In this document: positions 7,718 through 17,123 of the stretch, piece after piece
Layout of the letters: every line of letters starts with the position of its first letter
Numbering within the stretch: the stretch's first letter is position 1
Assembly (NCBI GenBank): GCA_005885115.1
Contig: VAXX01000283.1
Location: forward strand, 1 to 17,513
DNA: 17,513 nucleotides
From: Actinomycetota bacterium
Lineage (GTDB): Bacteria; Actinomycetota; Actinomycetes; Mycobacteriales; Micromonosporaceae
Reading direction: 5' to 3'
The notes under the pieces: generated by a model
What the model was told of the DNA's origin: nothing
Databases searched by the model: none
Seen by the model: the letters and a program-made list of their open reading frames with translations, nothing else
Made by a program: the position numbers and the translations under genes

Positions 7718-7896
7718 TCTGAAATCCCTATCGGCGTATTCGTCTCAGCTGGGACATCGTGCGGGTTGCCGAGTGTCTACAAGGTCTGCCCAGCGCACGG
7801 ACATACATGGCAGCTGTACTCCTACGCGTGGGGTCCGGGCACGGCAGGTGTGAGCTACGTCAGCGACTTCGATCAAGTAATCTCGTAGTCGAAGGA

Positions 7897-7947
7897 CACA
7901 TCGGCTTGCCGCGTGAGGCGATGGGATCTCCGTGGCAAGCCGATGTG
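7897..7947 (+). other. 17-bp stem-loop before the 7974 gene
   Basis: CACATCGGCTTGCCGCG (7897-7913) pairs with CGTGGCAAGCCGATGTG (7931-7947), 17 bp with one G-U pair and a 17-base loop. It lies nine bases after the stop of the protein-like frame ending at 7888 and ten bases before the ribosome binding site of the next gene. There is no T-run, so it may be a GC-type terminator, an attenuator or a structured leader. Confidence 0.55.
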
Positions 7948-7973
7948 GCGGACCAGCGAAGGGTGACCGGCCG

Positions 7974-8501
7974 ATGGCGGCAACGGCGAATATCGAGTTC
8001 GAGGTGTGGGACGCGCTGACCGATATCGAGCCAGCACCGGCCCGCGTCACGGCAAACCACGACAACCTTGCTGATCGCATCGTCGTGATCGGATTGACAA
8101 GAGGCGAAGAACTCCTTTCCGGGCGGTCATTGGTCGTATTTTCCTTTTACCCGGCGGACCAAATTTCGTCTCTGGCCCTCGCGCGACAGTCCCTGCTCGA
8201 ATTCGTCGGTCCCATGGCAGCCAAGGGCCATGCGGACGTACGGGCCGTGACCGAGGACATGCTTCGGCAGGCGGAGCAGGCCGGTGCGCCCGTCCCGTTG
8301 AGGGTCAACGGAGAGGTAATCCCCGCCCGGCGGTTTGACATCGCGGCCGGTGGCTGGGTAGTTACCTCCGCCGCACCGTCATTCCCGTTGTCCATCGCCG
8401 GTTCCGGGATTGCCGAACCTCCGGAGTTGGTGACGGCGGACTGGTCGGTCTGGGAGCCCGCCTTCCGGCGGTACGTGTTCCCAGCCATGCTGGAGGGGTG
8501 A
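7974..8501 (+). CDS. Unrecognised cytoplasmic protein, 175 aa
   Basis: I do not recognise this family. The ATG at 7974 is preceded by GAAGGG at 7958-7963. A GTG at 7932 would extend the protein into the hairpin and is less likely. The product starts MAATANIEFEVWDALTDIEP and is soluble-looking, with no signal peptide or membrane helix. It has acidic and aromatic stretches (SLVVFSFYPADQISSL, FDIAAGGWVV) and ends WEPAFRRYVFPAMLEG. Base use differs from its neighbours: it is less GC-rich and uses GTA codons not followed by C, which elsewhere in the window are rare. This hints at recent acquisition. The stop overlaps the GTG start of the next gene (GTGA, 8498-8501), so the two are probably translated together and functionally linked. 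Confidence 0.7.
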   Translation: MAATANIEFEVWDALTDIEPAPARVTANHDNLADRIVVIGLTRGEELLSGRSLVVFSFYPADQISSLALARQSLLEFVGPMAAKGHADVRAVTEDMLRQAEQAGAPVPLRVNGEVIPARRFDIAAGGWVVTSAAPSFPLSIAGSGIAEPPELVTADWSVWEPAFRRYVFPAMLEG

Positions 8502-9460
8502 CGGCACAGTTCGTGGGTGAGACGACGGCGGGGGCGTTCGTACGCCAAGGGAACCGGTTCACCGACCGGATCGCGCGGGATTCGACGTCCGCGCCCGGGG
8601 AGGGGCCGGACGAGCGGGGGCGGTGGCCGGTCGAGCCCGGCCGGTACCGGCTGATCTGGTCCCGTGCCTGTCCGTGGGCGCACCGTGCGGTGATCGTACG
8701 TGCACTGCTCGGGCTCGATGACGTCATCTCGCTGGGCACCGTCGACCCGGTACGGGACGAGCGCGGCTGGCGCTTCACGCTCGACCCGGACGGGCGGGAT
8801 CCGGTGCTGGGTATCGGGTTCCTGGCGGAGGCGTACCGGGCGACCGATCCGGACTACGCCGGCCGGGTGACCGTACCGTCCATTGTGGACACCCGTACCG
8901 GACGGGTGGTCACCAACGACTACCCGCAGATCACCCTCGACTTCGCCACCGAGTGGGCGGACTACCACCGGCCGGGCGCGCCGGACCTGTACCCGGCCGA
9001 CCTGCGCGCCGAACTCGACGCGCTGATGCGCGACGTCTACACCGACGTCAACAACGGCGTCTACCGGGCCGGCTTCGCGACCAGCCAGAGCGCGTACGAG
9101 GCGGCGTACGACGCGCTTTTCGCCCGGCTCGACGTGCTGGAGTCGCGCCTGTCCGACGGGCGGCGCTACCTGATGGGGGACCGGCTGACCGAGGCGGACG
9201 TACGGCTGTTCACCACGCTTGTCCGGTTCGACGCCGTGTACCACAACCACTTCAAGTGCAACCGCAACAAGCTCGTCGAGCTACCGCACCTGTGGGCGTA
9301 CGCCCGACGGCTCTTCCAGACGCCCGGCTTCGGCGACACCGTCGACTTTGACCAGATCAAGCGGCACTACTACGTCACCCACGACACGATCAACCCGTCG
9401 GGGATCGTGCCCAAGGGGCCCGATCCCGCCGGGTGGTGGACGCCGGTGGGTGACATCTGA
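8498..9460 (+). CDS. Xi-class glutathione S-transferase / glutathionyl-hydroquinone reductase-like
   Basis: The 320-aa protein matches the ECM4/YqjG (xi-class) group. A thioredoxin-like N-terminal half carries the active-site motif RACPWAHR with Cys58. It is followed by the VPSIVD turn (about 127-132) and NDYPQI (about 141-146), then an all-helical C-terminal half with YLMGDRLTEADVRLFTTLVR and the family's HNHFKCN and HYY motifs. Family enzymes reduce glutathionyl-hydroquinones. Most actinobacteria make mycothiol instead of glutathione, so the natural thiol here is uncertain. The GTG start at 8498 overlaps the upstream stop by four bases. GTG at 8513 is an alternative with better ribosome binding site spacing. 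The stop lies nine bases from the end of the convergent toroid gene. Confidence 0.88.
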   Translation: MTAQFVGETTAGAFVRQGNRFTDRIARDSTSAPGEGPDERGRWPVEPGRYRLIWSRACPWAHRAVIVRALLGLDDVISLGTVDPVRDERGWRFTLDPDGRDPVLGIGFLAEAYRATDPDYAGRVTVPSIVDTRTGRVVTNDYPQITLDFATEWADYHRPGAPDLYPADLRAELDALMRDVYTDVNNGVYRAGFATSQSAYEAAYDALFARLDVLESRLSDGRRYLMGDRLTEADVRLFTTLVRFDAVYHNHFKCNRNKLVELPHLWAYARRLFQTPGFGDTVDFDQIKRHYYVTHDTINPSGIVPKGPDPAGWWTPVGDI

Positions 9461-9469
9461 CGGCGGAGG

Positions 9470-10402
9470 TCAGCCGTCCCACCAGTCGAGCACCCGGAGC
9501 GCTCGGAGGGTGTTCCAGCGACTGGGCTGCCCCACACCGTCCTCGAGGGCGAAGTGGACGCGACCGGGATGGCTGTGGTCGAGGAGCCAGCGGCCGTCGG
9601 GCTGCTGTTTCGAGCGTACAACCGCCACGGCCTCCGCCATCCGGGGATCGGGCTCTGCGCCCGAGTGCCGGAAGTAGTCGAGCACGCGCAGGACGTCGTA
9701 GTGCCAGTAGTACGGGAAGGCGAAGTCGAGGTACGCCGGATTCACGATCTCGCCGGTGCTCCTGCGGCGGAACAGGCCCCGCTCGAGCAGGTACTCCTGC
9801 CCGCTGTGCCGCGCTTCGCGCACGGCGGCCGAGCCACCGGTCGCGCGCTCGAATTCGAGCAGTCCGTCGAGCACGTTGATGGTCGTGTCGAAGGAGGAGC
9901 GCACCGATCCGTTCTCGGCCTCGCAGTTCCAGCCGCCGTCAGCGAGCCGCTCGCCGAGGATCCGCTCCACGAGCGCCGAGACGTCCACCCCGAAGTAGGC
10001 GCCCGTCTCGATCGTCCGGCCGTTGATGCACGGCTCGACCTCGCCGTCGAAGTAGCGCTGCCCGGCGTGCTCCCAGCGCCCGTGCTCGGCGATGAGCGGG
10101 ATCGCGCGGCGGGCCGCCGCGCAGGCCGGGTCGAGCCCGAATATCTGCAACGTCTGCAGGGTGTGCATCGTCGCCGTCCACGGCTGCCCCGGCTCGTCGC
10201 CGGTGTAGGACGCCGGGAAGCAGGCGCCGCCGTCCCACAATCCGTCGGTACCTTCCAGCGCCAGCAGACAGGCGCCCCAGCCCTCGTGCTCCACGCGGGC
10301 CCGTTCGGCGGCGACCTCGTCGGGTGTGCCGTCGGTCAGATCGCGGAGCACCTGCCAGCGGATGGCCGGGTCGGCGTCCAGCAGCCAATCGATCACGTTC
10401 AT
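9470..10402 (-). CDS. Alpha/alpha-toroid (prenyltransferase/squalene-cyclase-like) protein
   Basis: This is a 310-aa protein from the ATG at 10402 (MNVIDWLLDADPAIRWQVLR) to the TGA at 9470. It has repeated helix-turn units with DG-W or QW-like turns: GTDGLWDGG, ADGGWNCEAENGS and QPDGRWLLDH. These resemble the toroid fold of terpenoid cyclases and protein prenyltransferases. No DxDD or other cyclase acid motif is evident, and it is about half the length of a true squalene-hopene cyclase, so enzymatic activity should not be assumed. Similar proteins are annotated as hypothetical or squalene-cyclase-like. It starts eight bases after the stop of the tandem GNAT gene, so the two form an operon read leftward. 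It converges on the transferase gene ending at 9460. Confidence 0.8.
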   Translation of the reverse strand: MNVIDWLLDADPAIRWQVLRDLTDGTPDEVAAERARVEHEGWGACLLALEGTDGLWDGGACFPASYTGDEPGQPWTATMHTLQTLQIFGLDPACAAARRAIPLIAEHGRWEHAGQRYFDGEVEPCINGRTIETGAYFGVDVSALVERILGERLADGGWNCEAENGSVRSSFDTTINVLDGLLEFERATGGSAAVREARHSGQEYLLERGLFRRRSTGEIVNPAYLDFAFPYYWHYDVLRVLDYFRHSGAEPDPRMAEAVAVVRSKQQPDGRWLLDHSHPGRVHFALEDGVGQPSRWNTLRALRVLDWWDG

Positions 10403-10410
10403 CGCGGCGA

Positions 10411-11628
10411 TCAATCCGACTCGGATCGGGCCGAGGGGACCGGACCGAAGTGGATGGTGGACTCCGGTGGGGTGAGGTTCGGGCGCGGGTCGGCCGACAG
10501 CAGCGACCCGACCCAGGCGTCCATCCGCTGTCCACGCTGGACGCACGCGCCCCGGCCGATGCCCTCGACGGTGAACCCGGCCTTCTCGGCCACCCGCCGG
10601 GACCCGTCGTTGCCCAGGTAGGCCATCCAGACGATCCGCTCCAGGCGCAGCGCGTCGAAACCCCAGGAGCAGAGGGTACGCAGGGCGGCCGACGCGTACC
10701 CGTGTCCTCTGGCCCATGGGGCGACCAGGAACCCGACCTCGGCGCTGGTCCCGTCCGGGTCGCCCAGCCGGAGGTCGATGGAGCCGACGTACCGGTCGGT
10801 GGCGTCGGCGATGGCGAAGCCCGCCGCCCGGCCCCGGGCCCACTCGGCGGGTACGTGGTCGTGCAGGTACCACAGCGCGTCCGAGCGGGTGTACGGCACC
10901 GGGATCGTCGTCCAGTGCGCGGATTCGGGATCCTGACAGGCCAGCGTCACCGGGTCGAGGTCCTCGTCCCGCCAGGCGCGCAGGTGCCCGTCGAGCCCGT
11001 CCAGCGCCAGCACGGGTACCGGTGCGCCGAAGGCGGCGGCCCGGCGGGCCGCCAGCGAAGCCGGTGCGTACCGCTGGGGCAGGTCGATCGTGACCTCGCC
11101 GGGCAGCAGCGAGCCGATCCAGGCCTCGCGGCGCCCGCCGGGTTTGCGGGTCGGCAGCCGCACCTCGCCGTCGATCTGGAAGCCGGCGCGCAGCGCGACC
11201 AGTCGCGAGCCGTGGTTGCCGATCTCGGCCAGCCAGGTCAACCGGTTGAACCCGAAGTAGGCGAAGGCCCAGGTGGCCACGGCGCGGGTGGCGGCCAGCG
11301 CGACGCCCCGGCCCCGTGCCCACGGCGCGGTCCAGTAGCCCACCTCGGCGGAGTGGCGGACCGGCTCGATCGAGGCCAGCCCGTGCGCGCCGAGCAGCCG
11401 GCCGGTGGCCCGGTCGAACACGCCGAGCGGCGCGGCGGTACCGGCGGCCCAGTCGGCCCGGGCCCCGGTGTTGACGAAGTACGTCGCGTGGTGCCGCTCG
11501 TACGGCGCCGGCAGGCCGGTCCAGCGCTGGATCGCCGGGTCCTGGCAGGCCTCGTAGACGGCGTCCGCGTCCTCGGCCTGCCAGTTGCGGATCAGCAGAT
11601 CGCCCGCGATGATCTCGATCGGTTCCAC
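10411..11628 (-). CDS. Tandem-domain GNAT N-acetyltransferase
   Basis: The protein holds two complete GNAT domains in one chain. Domain 1 has SAEVGYWTAPWARGRGVALA and then NRLTWLAEIGNHGSRLVALR. Domain 2 has SAEVGFLVAPWARGHGYASA and then ERIVWMAYLGNDGSRRVAEK. Both resemble the RimJ/RimL type, with the acetyl-CoA-binding R-G-x-G/A pattern. The substrate is unknown and could be a protein N-terminus, an antibiotic or a small amine. I chose the GTG at 11628 (MEPIEIIAGDLLIRNW), which has GAGGATGG upstream. An ATG at 11682 extends the frame by 18 residues but has no ribosome binding site. GTG at 11652 is also possible. The gene is divergent from secA and is followed eight bases later by the toroid gene. 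Confidence 0.87.
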   Translation of the reverse strand: MEPIEIIAGDLLIRNWQAEDADAVYEACQDPAIQRWTGLPAPYERHHATYFVNTGARADWAAGTAAPLGVFDRATGRLLGAHGLASIEPVRHSAEVGYWTAPWARGRGVALAATRAVATWAFAYFGFNRLTWLAEIGNHGSRLVALRAGFQIDGEVRLPTRKPGGRREAWIGSLLPGEVTIDLPQRYAPASLAARRAAAFGAPVPVLALDGLDGHLRAWRDEDLDPVTLACQDPESAHWTTIPVPYTRSDALWYLHDHVPAEWARGRAAGFAIADATDRYVGSIDLRLGDPDGTSAEVGFLVAPWARGHGYASAALRTLCSWGFDALRLERIVWMAYLGNDGSRRVAEKAGFTVEGIGRGACVQRGQRMDAWVGSLLSADPRPNLTPPESTIHFGPVPSARSESD

Positions 11629-11733
11629 CGTGCCATCCTCGTTGACGCGCACCGTTGACCCCAAGGGTGTCCATTTTGTCACGATCGACGGGTTGGGTGC
11701 CCTGGCGGCTGACAGTTGCCAGTGTTCTCCGCC

Positions 11734-11739
11734 TACGAT
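11734..11739 (+). promoter_or_regulatory. Possible secA -10 element
   Basis: TACGAT at 11734-11739 fits the TAnnaT form of a -10 element. TGACAG at 11710-11715, 18 bases upstream, could be the -35. It would give a leader of about 65 bases before the secA GTG at 11811. Weak evidence. Confidence 0.3.
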
Positions 11740-11810
11740 GGTTCGGCAGACTGTCGGCGCGCCGGAAAGCGGGGCGAGCGACGCCGCGAGTGGGTTAGGG
11801 AGCGCTATCC

Positions 11811-14662
<2,852 letters not shown>

Positions 14663-14676
14663 CCGTGAGGTAGGAC

Positions 14677-14708
14677 CGGCGGCCGGTGGGAATCCCCACC
14701 GGCCGCCG
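14677..14708. terminator. Terminator hairpin after secA
   Basis: CGGCGGCCGGTGGG (14677-14690) pairs perfectly with CCCACCGGCCGCCG (14695-14708), giving a 14-bp stem with a 4-base loop. It is followed by CTGTTTCG. It lies 15 bases after the secA stop, between convergent genes, and probably terminates secA. Confidence 0.8.
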
Positions 14709-14722
14709 CTGTTTCGTGGAAG

Positions 14723-14768
14723 CCCGGAGCGCTCACGGACTACGGGGGTTTCACGCAAGCGCTCCGGG
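14723..14768. terminator. Second inverted repeat, likely terminator for the minus-strand gene
   Basis: CCCGGAGCGCT (14723-14733) and AGCGCTCCGGG (14758-14768) form a perfect 11-bp inverted repeat with a 24-base loop. It lies just beyond the stop of the leftward DUF6459 gene at 14772. No T-run follows. Confidence 0.55.
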
Positions 14769-14771
14769 GGC

Positions 14772-15290
14772 TCAGAGCACCTCCAGGTGGGTGCACAGCC
14801 AGGTGCCGGCCCGCTGCTCCAGGCGCAGCGTCAGGGCGCGTACCTGGTCGCCCCGGGTCAGTACCGCCGCCGCCTCGACCACCCCGGCACGGATCTCGCA
14901 GACCCGCAGGTGCCGTAGCCGGGGCCGGTCGGCGACCGTGCGGCCCAGCCCCGTGCCTGGCCGTACGCTCGCCGACCCGCCCGGCCGGCCCAGCCTGCCC
15001 AACTGCCCGGCGACCTCGTCGAAGCGGGCCGCTTCGGTCAGCGGGCGCAGGTGGGTCAGCGGTCGGAAGCCGCCGAGCACCTCCAGGCTCAGGTCCAGGT
15101 ACCGCCGGGCCACCCGGTACGCCTCGCCCGGTGTCCCGCCGGACCGGGGCGCCGGACCGCCGCCGTCGGGTCCGTCCAGGTACGGGTGGCCCGTGGCGCG
15201 GTCCGGCTCGTCGTCGTACGGCGGGTCGAGGACCGGGGCCGGACGCACCCGTACCAGCGCGGGTGCCGGACGAACAAGCGTGACGGTCAT
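14772..15290 (-). CDS. Rv3235 family (DUF6459) protein
   Basis: This 172-aa protein is rich in alanine, arginine and proline in its first half. The conserved C-terminal domain reads RPLTHLRPLTEAARFDEVAG, then HLRVCEIRAGVVEAAAVL, then RALTLRLEQRAGTWLCTHLE. This pattern fits the actinobacterial Rv3235 family, which is of unknown function and is commonly found near secA. The ATG at 15290 is preceded by GGGGAGG at 15293-15299. There is no signal peptide or membrane segment, so it is likely cytoplasmic. A sigma-70-like promoter (15378-15349) and two GGCAAACG repeats lie upstream. It is transcribed leftward after the HTH gene but separated from it by a strong terminator, so it has its own promoter. 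Confidence 0.82.
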   Translation of the reverse strand: MTVTLVRPAPALVRVRPAPVLDPPYDDEPDRATGHPYLDGPDGGGPAPRSGGTPGEAYRVARRYLDLSLEVLGGFRPLTHLRPLTEAARFDEVAGQLGRLGRPGGSASVRPGTGLGRTVADRPRLRHLRVCEIRAGVVEAAAVLTRGDQVRALTLRLEQRAGTWLCTHLEVL

Positions 15291-15322
15291 GAGCCCTCCC
15301 CGGGTCTGGGCGACGATCCTTG

Positions 15323-15340
15323 CGTTTGCCTTCGTTTGCC
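15323..15340 (-). repeat. Two GGCAAACG direct repeats in the DUF6459 gene leader
   Basis: On the minus strand GGCAAACG occurs at 15340-15333 and 15330-15323, exactly 10 bp apart. The same core GGCAAAC is found at 15685-15679, just before the start of the HTH gene. The helical spacing suggests a protein-binding site. The HTH protein is the obvious candidate, but that is inference. Confidence 0.4.
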
Positions 15341-15348
15341 TGTGACAA

Positions 15349-15378
15349 GTTGTATCCGCCCCCGGCCGCCCTCGTCAA
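15349..15378 (-). promoter_or_regulatory. Sigma-70-like promoter for the DUF6459 gene
   Basis: On the minus strand TTGACG (15378-15373) and TACAAC (15354-15349) are 18 bases apart. They are good matches to -35 and -10 elements, about 60 bases before the gene start at 15290. Confidence 0.5.
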
Positions 15379-15380
15379 CC

Positions 15381-15419
15381 CCGAAACAAAAACGGCCCGC
15401 CGGCGTCAGCCGGCGGGCC
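15381..15419 (-). terminator. Intrinsic terminator of the HTH gene
   Basis: GGCCCGCCGGC (15394-15404) pairs with GCCGGCGGGCC (15409-15419), an 11-bp stem with a GTCA loop. Reading leftward, the stem is followed by GTTTTTGTTTC (15393-15383), a classic U-tract. It lies 19 bases after the stop of the HTH gene at 15438. Confidence 0.88.
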
Positions 15420-15437
15420 ACTGAAGTCCACGCGTCG

Positions 15438-15671
15438 CTACTCGGGCTCCTCGTCCCTGCCCAGCAGCGGGTTGTCCCGTACCCAGTCCGCGGTCTCGCT
15501 GTACTTACGCTCGATGTACTCCTCCAGCTTGGCGCGCTCGATCCGCCACTGGCCCCGGCCGCCCACCTTGATCGCCGGGAGCTCGCCGCTGCGTACCATG
15601 TGGTACACCTGCGACAGGGAGACCGACAGCTCCTCGGCGACGTCGGACATCTGCAAGAACCTGGCGGTCAT
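15438..15671 (-). CDS. Small helix-turn-helix DNA-binding protein, excisionase/MerR type
   Basis: The 77-aa protein starts at the ATG at 15671 (MTARFLQMSDVAEELSVSLS). It contains a winged HTH of the excisionase/BldC/AlpA kind: MSDVAEELSVSLSQVYHMVR for the helices, then SGELPAIKVGGRGQWRIERA for the wing. A charged C-terminal helix (AKLEEYIERKYSETADWVRD) follows. It is not close to BldC itself and is typical of small actinobacterial regulators found near secA. No ribosome binding site precedes the ATG, so the transcript may be leaderless. A GGCAAAC motif sits 8-14 bases upstream of the start, consistent with possible autoregulation. A strong intrinsic terminator follows. A longer frame up to 15941 runs through the DUF6912 gene and is not real. 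Confidence 0.85.
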   Translation of the reverse strand: MTARFLQMSDVAEELSVSLSQVYHMVRSGELPAIKVGGRGQWRIERAKLEEYIERKYSETADWVRDNPLLGRDEEPE

Positions 15672-15699
15672 TGCTTTAGTTTGCCACCGGTAGCGTCTG

Positions 15700-16173
15700 T
15701 TGCGCTCGGGTGGGCTGACCGCGCTCAAGGAGCGTGGCGAGCTGGAACTCGCCGGCGACGCGCACGCCGTCACCCCGGCGCTGCGGGAGTGGTACGCCGA
15801 GGGCGACGAGGAGGAGCTCGAGTACGTCGCCTTCACCAGGGCCGCACAGGCCGCCCTCCGGCTGCTCCGCCGCGCTCCGCACGCGCCCCGGCGCCGGGTC
15901 GTGGTGTCCGTCGACGTACCGCAGGGGGCGGTCCGCGGCACCGATCAGGAGTTGGGCTCCAGCGCGGTACGGCTGGCGGAGGCCGTACCGCTGGACGCGG
16001 TCGCGGCGATCCACGTGGACGACTCCGACGCCGAATCCGACGTCGAGGCGGCCACCCGGGTGGTCGAGGAGGCGCTGGCCGGCGACCCGGACGCGCAGTT
16101 CACCGTCGACGGTGCCGAGGACCACGAACTGGCCTGGTACGACGTGAGCGAGCTGGACGAACTAACGACCTGA
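15700..16173 (+). CDS. DUF6912 family protein, N-terminus apparently missing
   Basis: The 157-aa frame matches a small actinobacterial family of unknown function: [20 protein letters not shown], then [11 protein letters not shown], then [17 protein letters not shown], then [18 protein letters not shown]. Relatives begin with a short MRVYLPxT-like strand that is absent here. The only possible starts are TTG at 15700 or CTG at 15697, with an in-frame stop at 15691-15693 and no ribosome binding site. A TAGCGT at 15691-15696 resembles a -10 element placed for a leaderless transcript. I therefore suspect roughly eight codons, including the ATG, have been lost. The gene diverges from the HTH gene (start codons 28 bases apart) and its 3' end overlaps the convergent membrane gene by 12 bases. 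The function is unknown. Confidence 0.75.
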   Translation: MRSGGLTALKERGELELAGDAHAVTPALREWYAEGDEEELEYVAFTRAAQAALRLLRRAPHAPRRRVVVSVDVPQGAVRGTDQELGSSAVRLAEAVPLDAVAAIHVDDSDAESDVEAATRVVEEALAGDPDAQFTVDGAEDHELAWYDVSELDELTT

Positions 16174-17040
16174 TCGCGCCGGCTCCGGGCGGCGCATCGT
16201 GGCGCCCAGGCACAGCAGTGCGACGATCGCCCCGACAAACAGCACGATCATCGCGTAGTCGAGCCGGGACTGGGCGACGTAGTCCAGGTAGGTGGGGTCG
16301 GCCGGGCTGAGCCGGCCGACGATACCGAAGATCTGCAGGCCGCCGATCCGGGTGATCAGCTCGGTCAGCAGCAACAGGACGCCGGCCGCCGCGCCGGCAC
16401 CGAGGTAGGCCGGGAAGCGCCAGCCGCACCGGGCCCGGTACAGCAGCGCGAAGGCGGTCAGCCCGGCCACCGCGCCGCCGATCAGCGAGGCGGTCAGGGC
16501 GAGCCGGGACGCCGCGGCCAGCCACCCGGCCGGCGAGCCACCGCCGCCGAACAGGCGCATCAGCGGGACGGTGAACAGGCTCAACGCCGAATCGGCGACG
16601 GAGGCGACCAGGGCTCCGGCCAACCCGACCCGGACGACCTGGCCGGGCCGGATGCCGGCGAGGGCGCCGCCGAGCGTACCGGCGGCCAGGACGGAAAGGG
16701 CGAGCTGCACGATCGACGACCGGTGCCCGTACCCCCACATGATGAGTCCGGCCGCGACCGCCCCGACCAGCGCGCCCGCCCCGGTGGTCAGCGCCCAGCG
16801 CAGCCCGGAGGCCAGCGGTCGCCAGGCCAGCGCGGCCAGGCCGGCGGCGCCGCCGGCCAGCATCGTCGCGGCGATGACCACCGGCAGCGCGCTGGCCGCG
16901 ACGATGATCGCGGTGACCGGCTCGGCCGCGCCGAGGATGCTGGCCTGCGCCGACCAGAGCATCCAGCCGAGCCAGGCCAGGCTAGCGCCCAGCAGGATCA
17001 GGCTGCCCCGCCGCCCAGCGGGCCAGGCGTCCGTGGCCAT
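16162..17040 (-). CDS. Multi-pass integral membrane protein of unknown function
   Basis: The gene runs from the ATG at 17040, preceded by a strong GAAGGAGG, to the TAG at 16162, giving 292 aa. About eight hydrophobic segments are visible, starting [17 protein letters not shown] and including [40 protein letters not shown] and [17 protein letters not shown]. There are glycine/alanine-rich stretches but no transporter, protease or kinase motif that I recognise. The N-terminus is short and positively charged. The ATG at 17088 would add 16 residues but ignores the ribosome binding site, so it was not chosen. Its 3' end overlaps that of the DUF6912 gene by 12 bases, tail to tail. Confidence 0.8.
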   Translation of the reverse strand: MATDAWPAGRRGSLILLGASLAWLGWMLWSAQASILGAAEPVTAIIVAASALPVVIAATMLAGGAAGLAALAWRPLASGLRWALTTGAGALVGAVAAGLIMWGYGHRSSIVQLALSVLAAGTLGGALAGIRPGQVVRVGLAGALVASVADSALSLFTVPLMRLFGGGGSPAGWLAAASRLALTASLIGGAVAGLTAFALLYRARCGWRFPAYLGAGAAAGVLLLLTELITRIGGLQIFGIVGRLSPADPTYLDYVAQSRLDYAMIVLFVGAIVALLCLGATMRRPEPARSGR

Positions 17041-17123
17041 CGGGCCTCCTTCGCATCGACGCCCCAGGGTACGCGGTGGGCCGTGCAAGGATGGGACGAG
17101 TCCATCACCGCAAGGGGGCCGTC

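Larger units (their letters stand above)
7501..7973. other. 473-bp gap without a confident gene, rich in palindromes
   Basis: This stretch is less GC-rich than its surroundings. It holds two identical 15-bp palindromes (7560-7599), a 12-bp palindrome CCACGCGCGTGG (7621-7632), an 8-bp inverted repeat (7687-7717) and a 17-bp hairpin (7897-7947). A stop-free plus-strand frame from 7658 to 7888 reads like protein (SEIPIGVFVSAG, HTWQLYSYAWGPGTAGVSYV) but has no start codon. It could be the remnant of a lost gene. I do not recognise it. Confidence 0.5.

Noticed and set aside
7759..8019. Plus-strand 86-codon frame overlapping the 7974 gene
   Set aside because: It has no ribosome binding site, an Arg-rich shadow composition, and conflicts with the better-supported gene start.
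7745..8080. Minus-strand 111-codon frame
   Set aside because: It spans the hairpin and the start of the 7974 gene, with no motif or ribosome binding site.
15051..16310. Plus-strand 419-codon frame
   Set aside because: It runs antisense through two well-supported minus-strand genes and a terminator.
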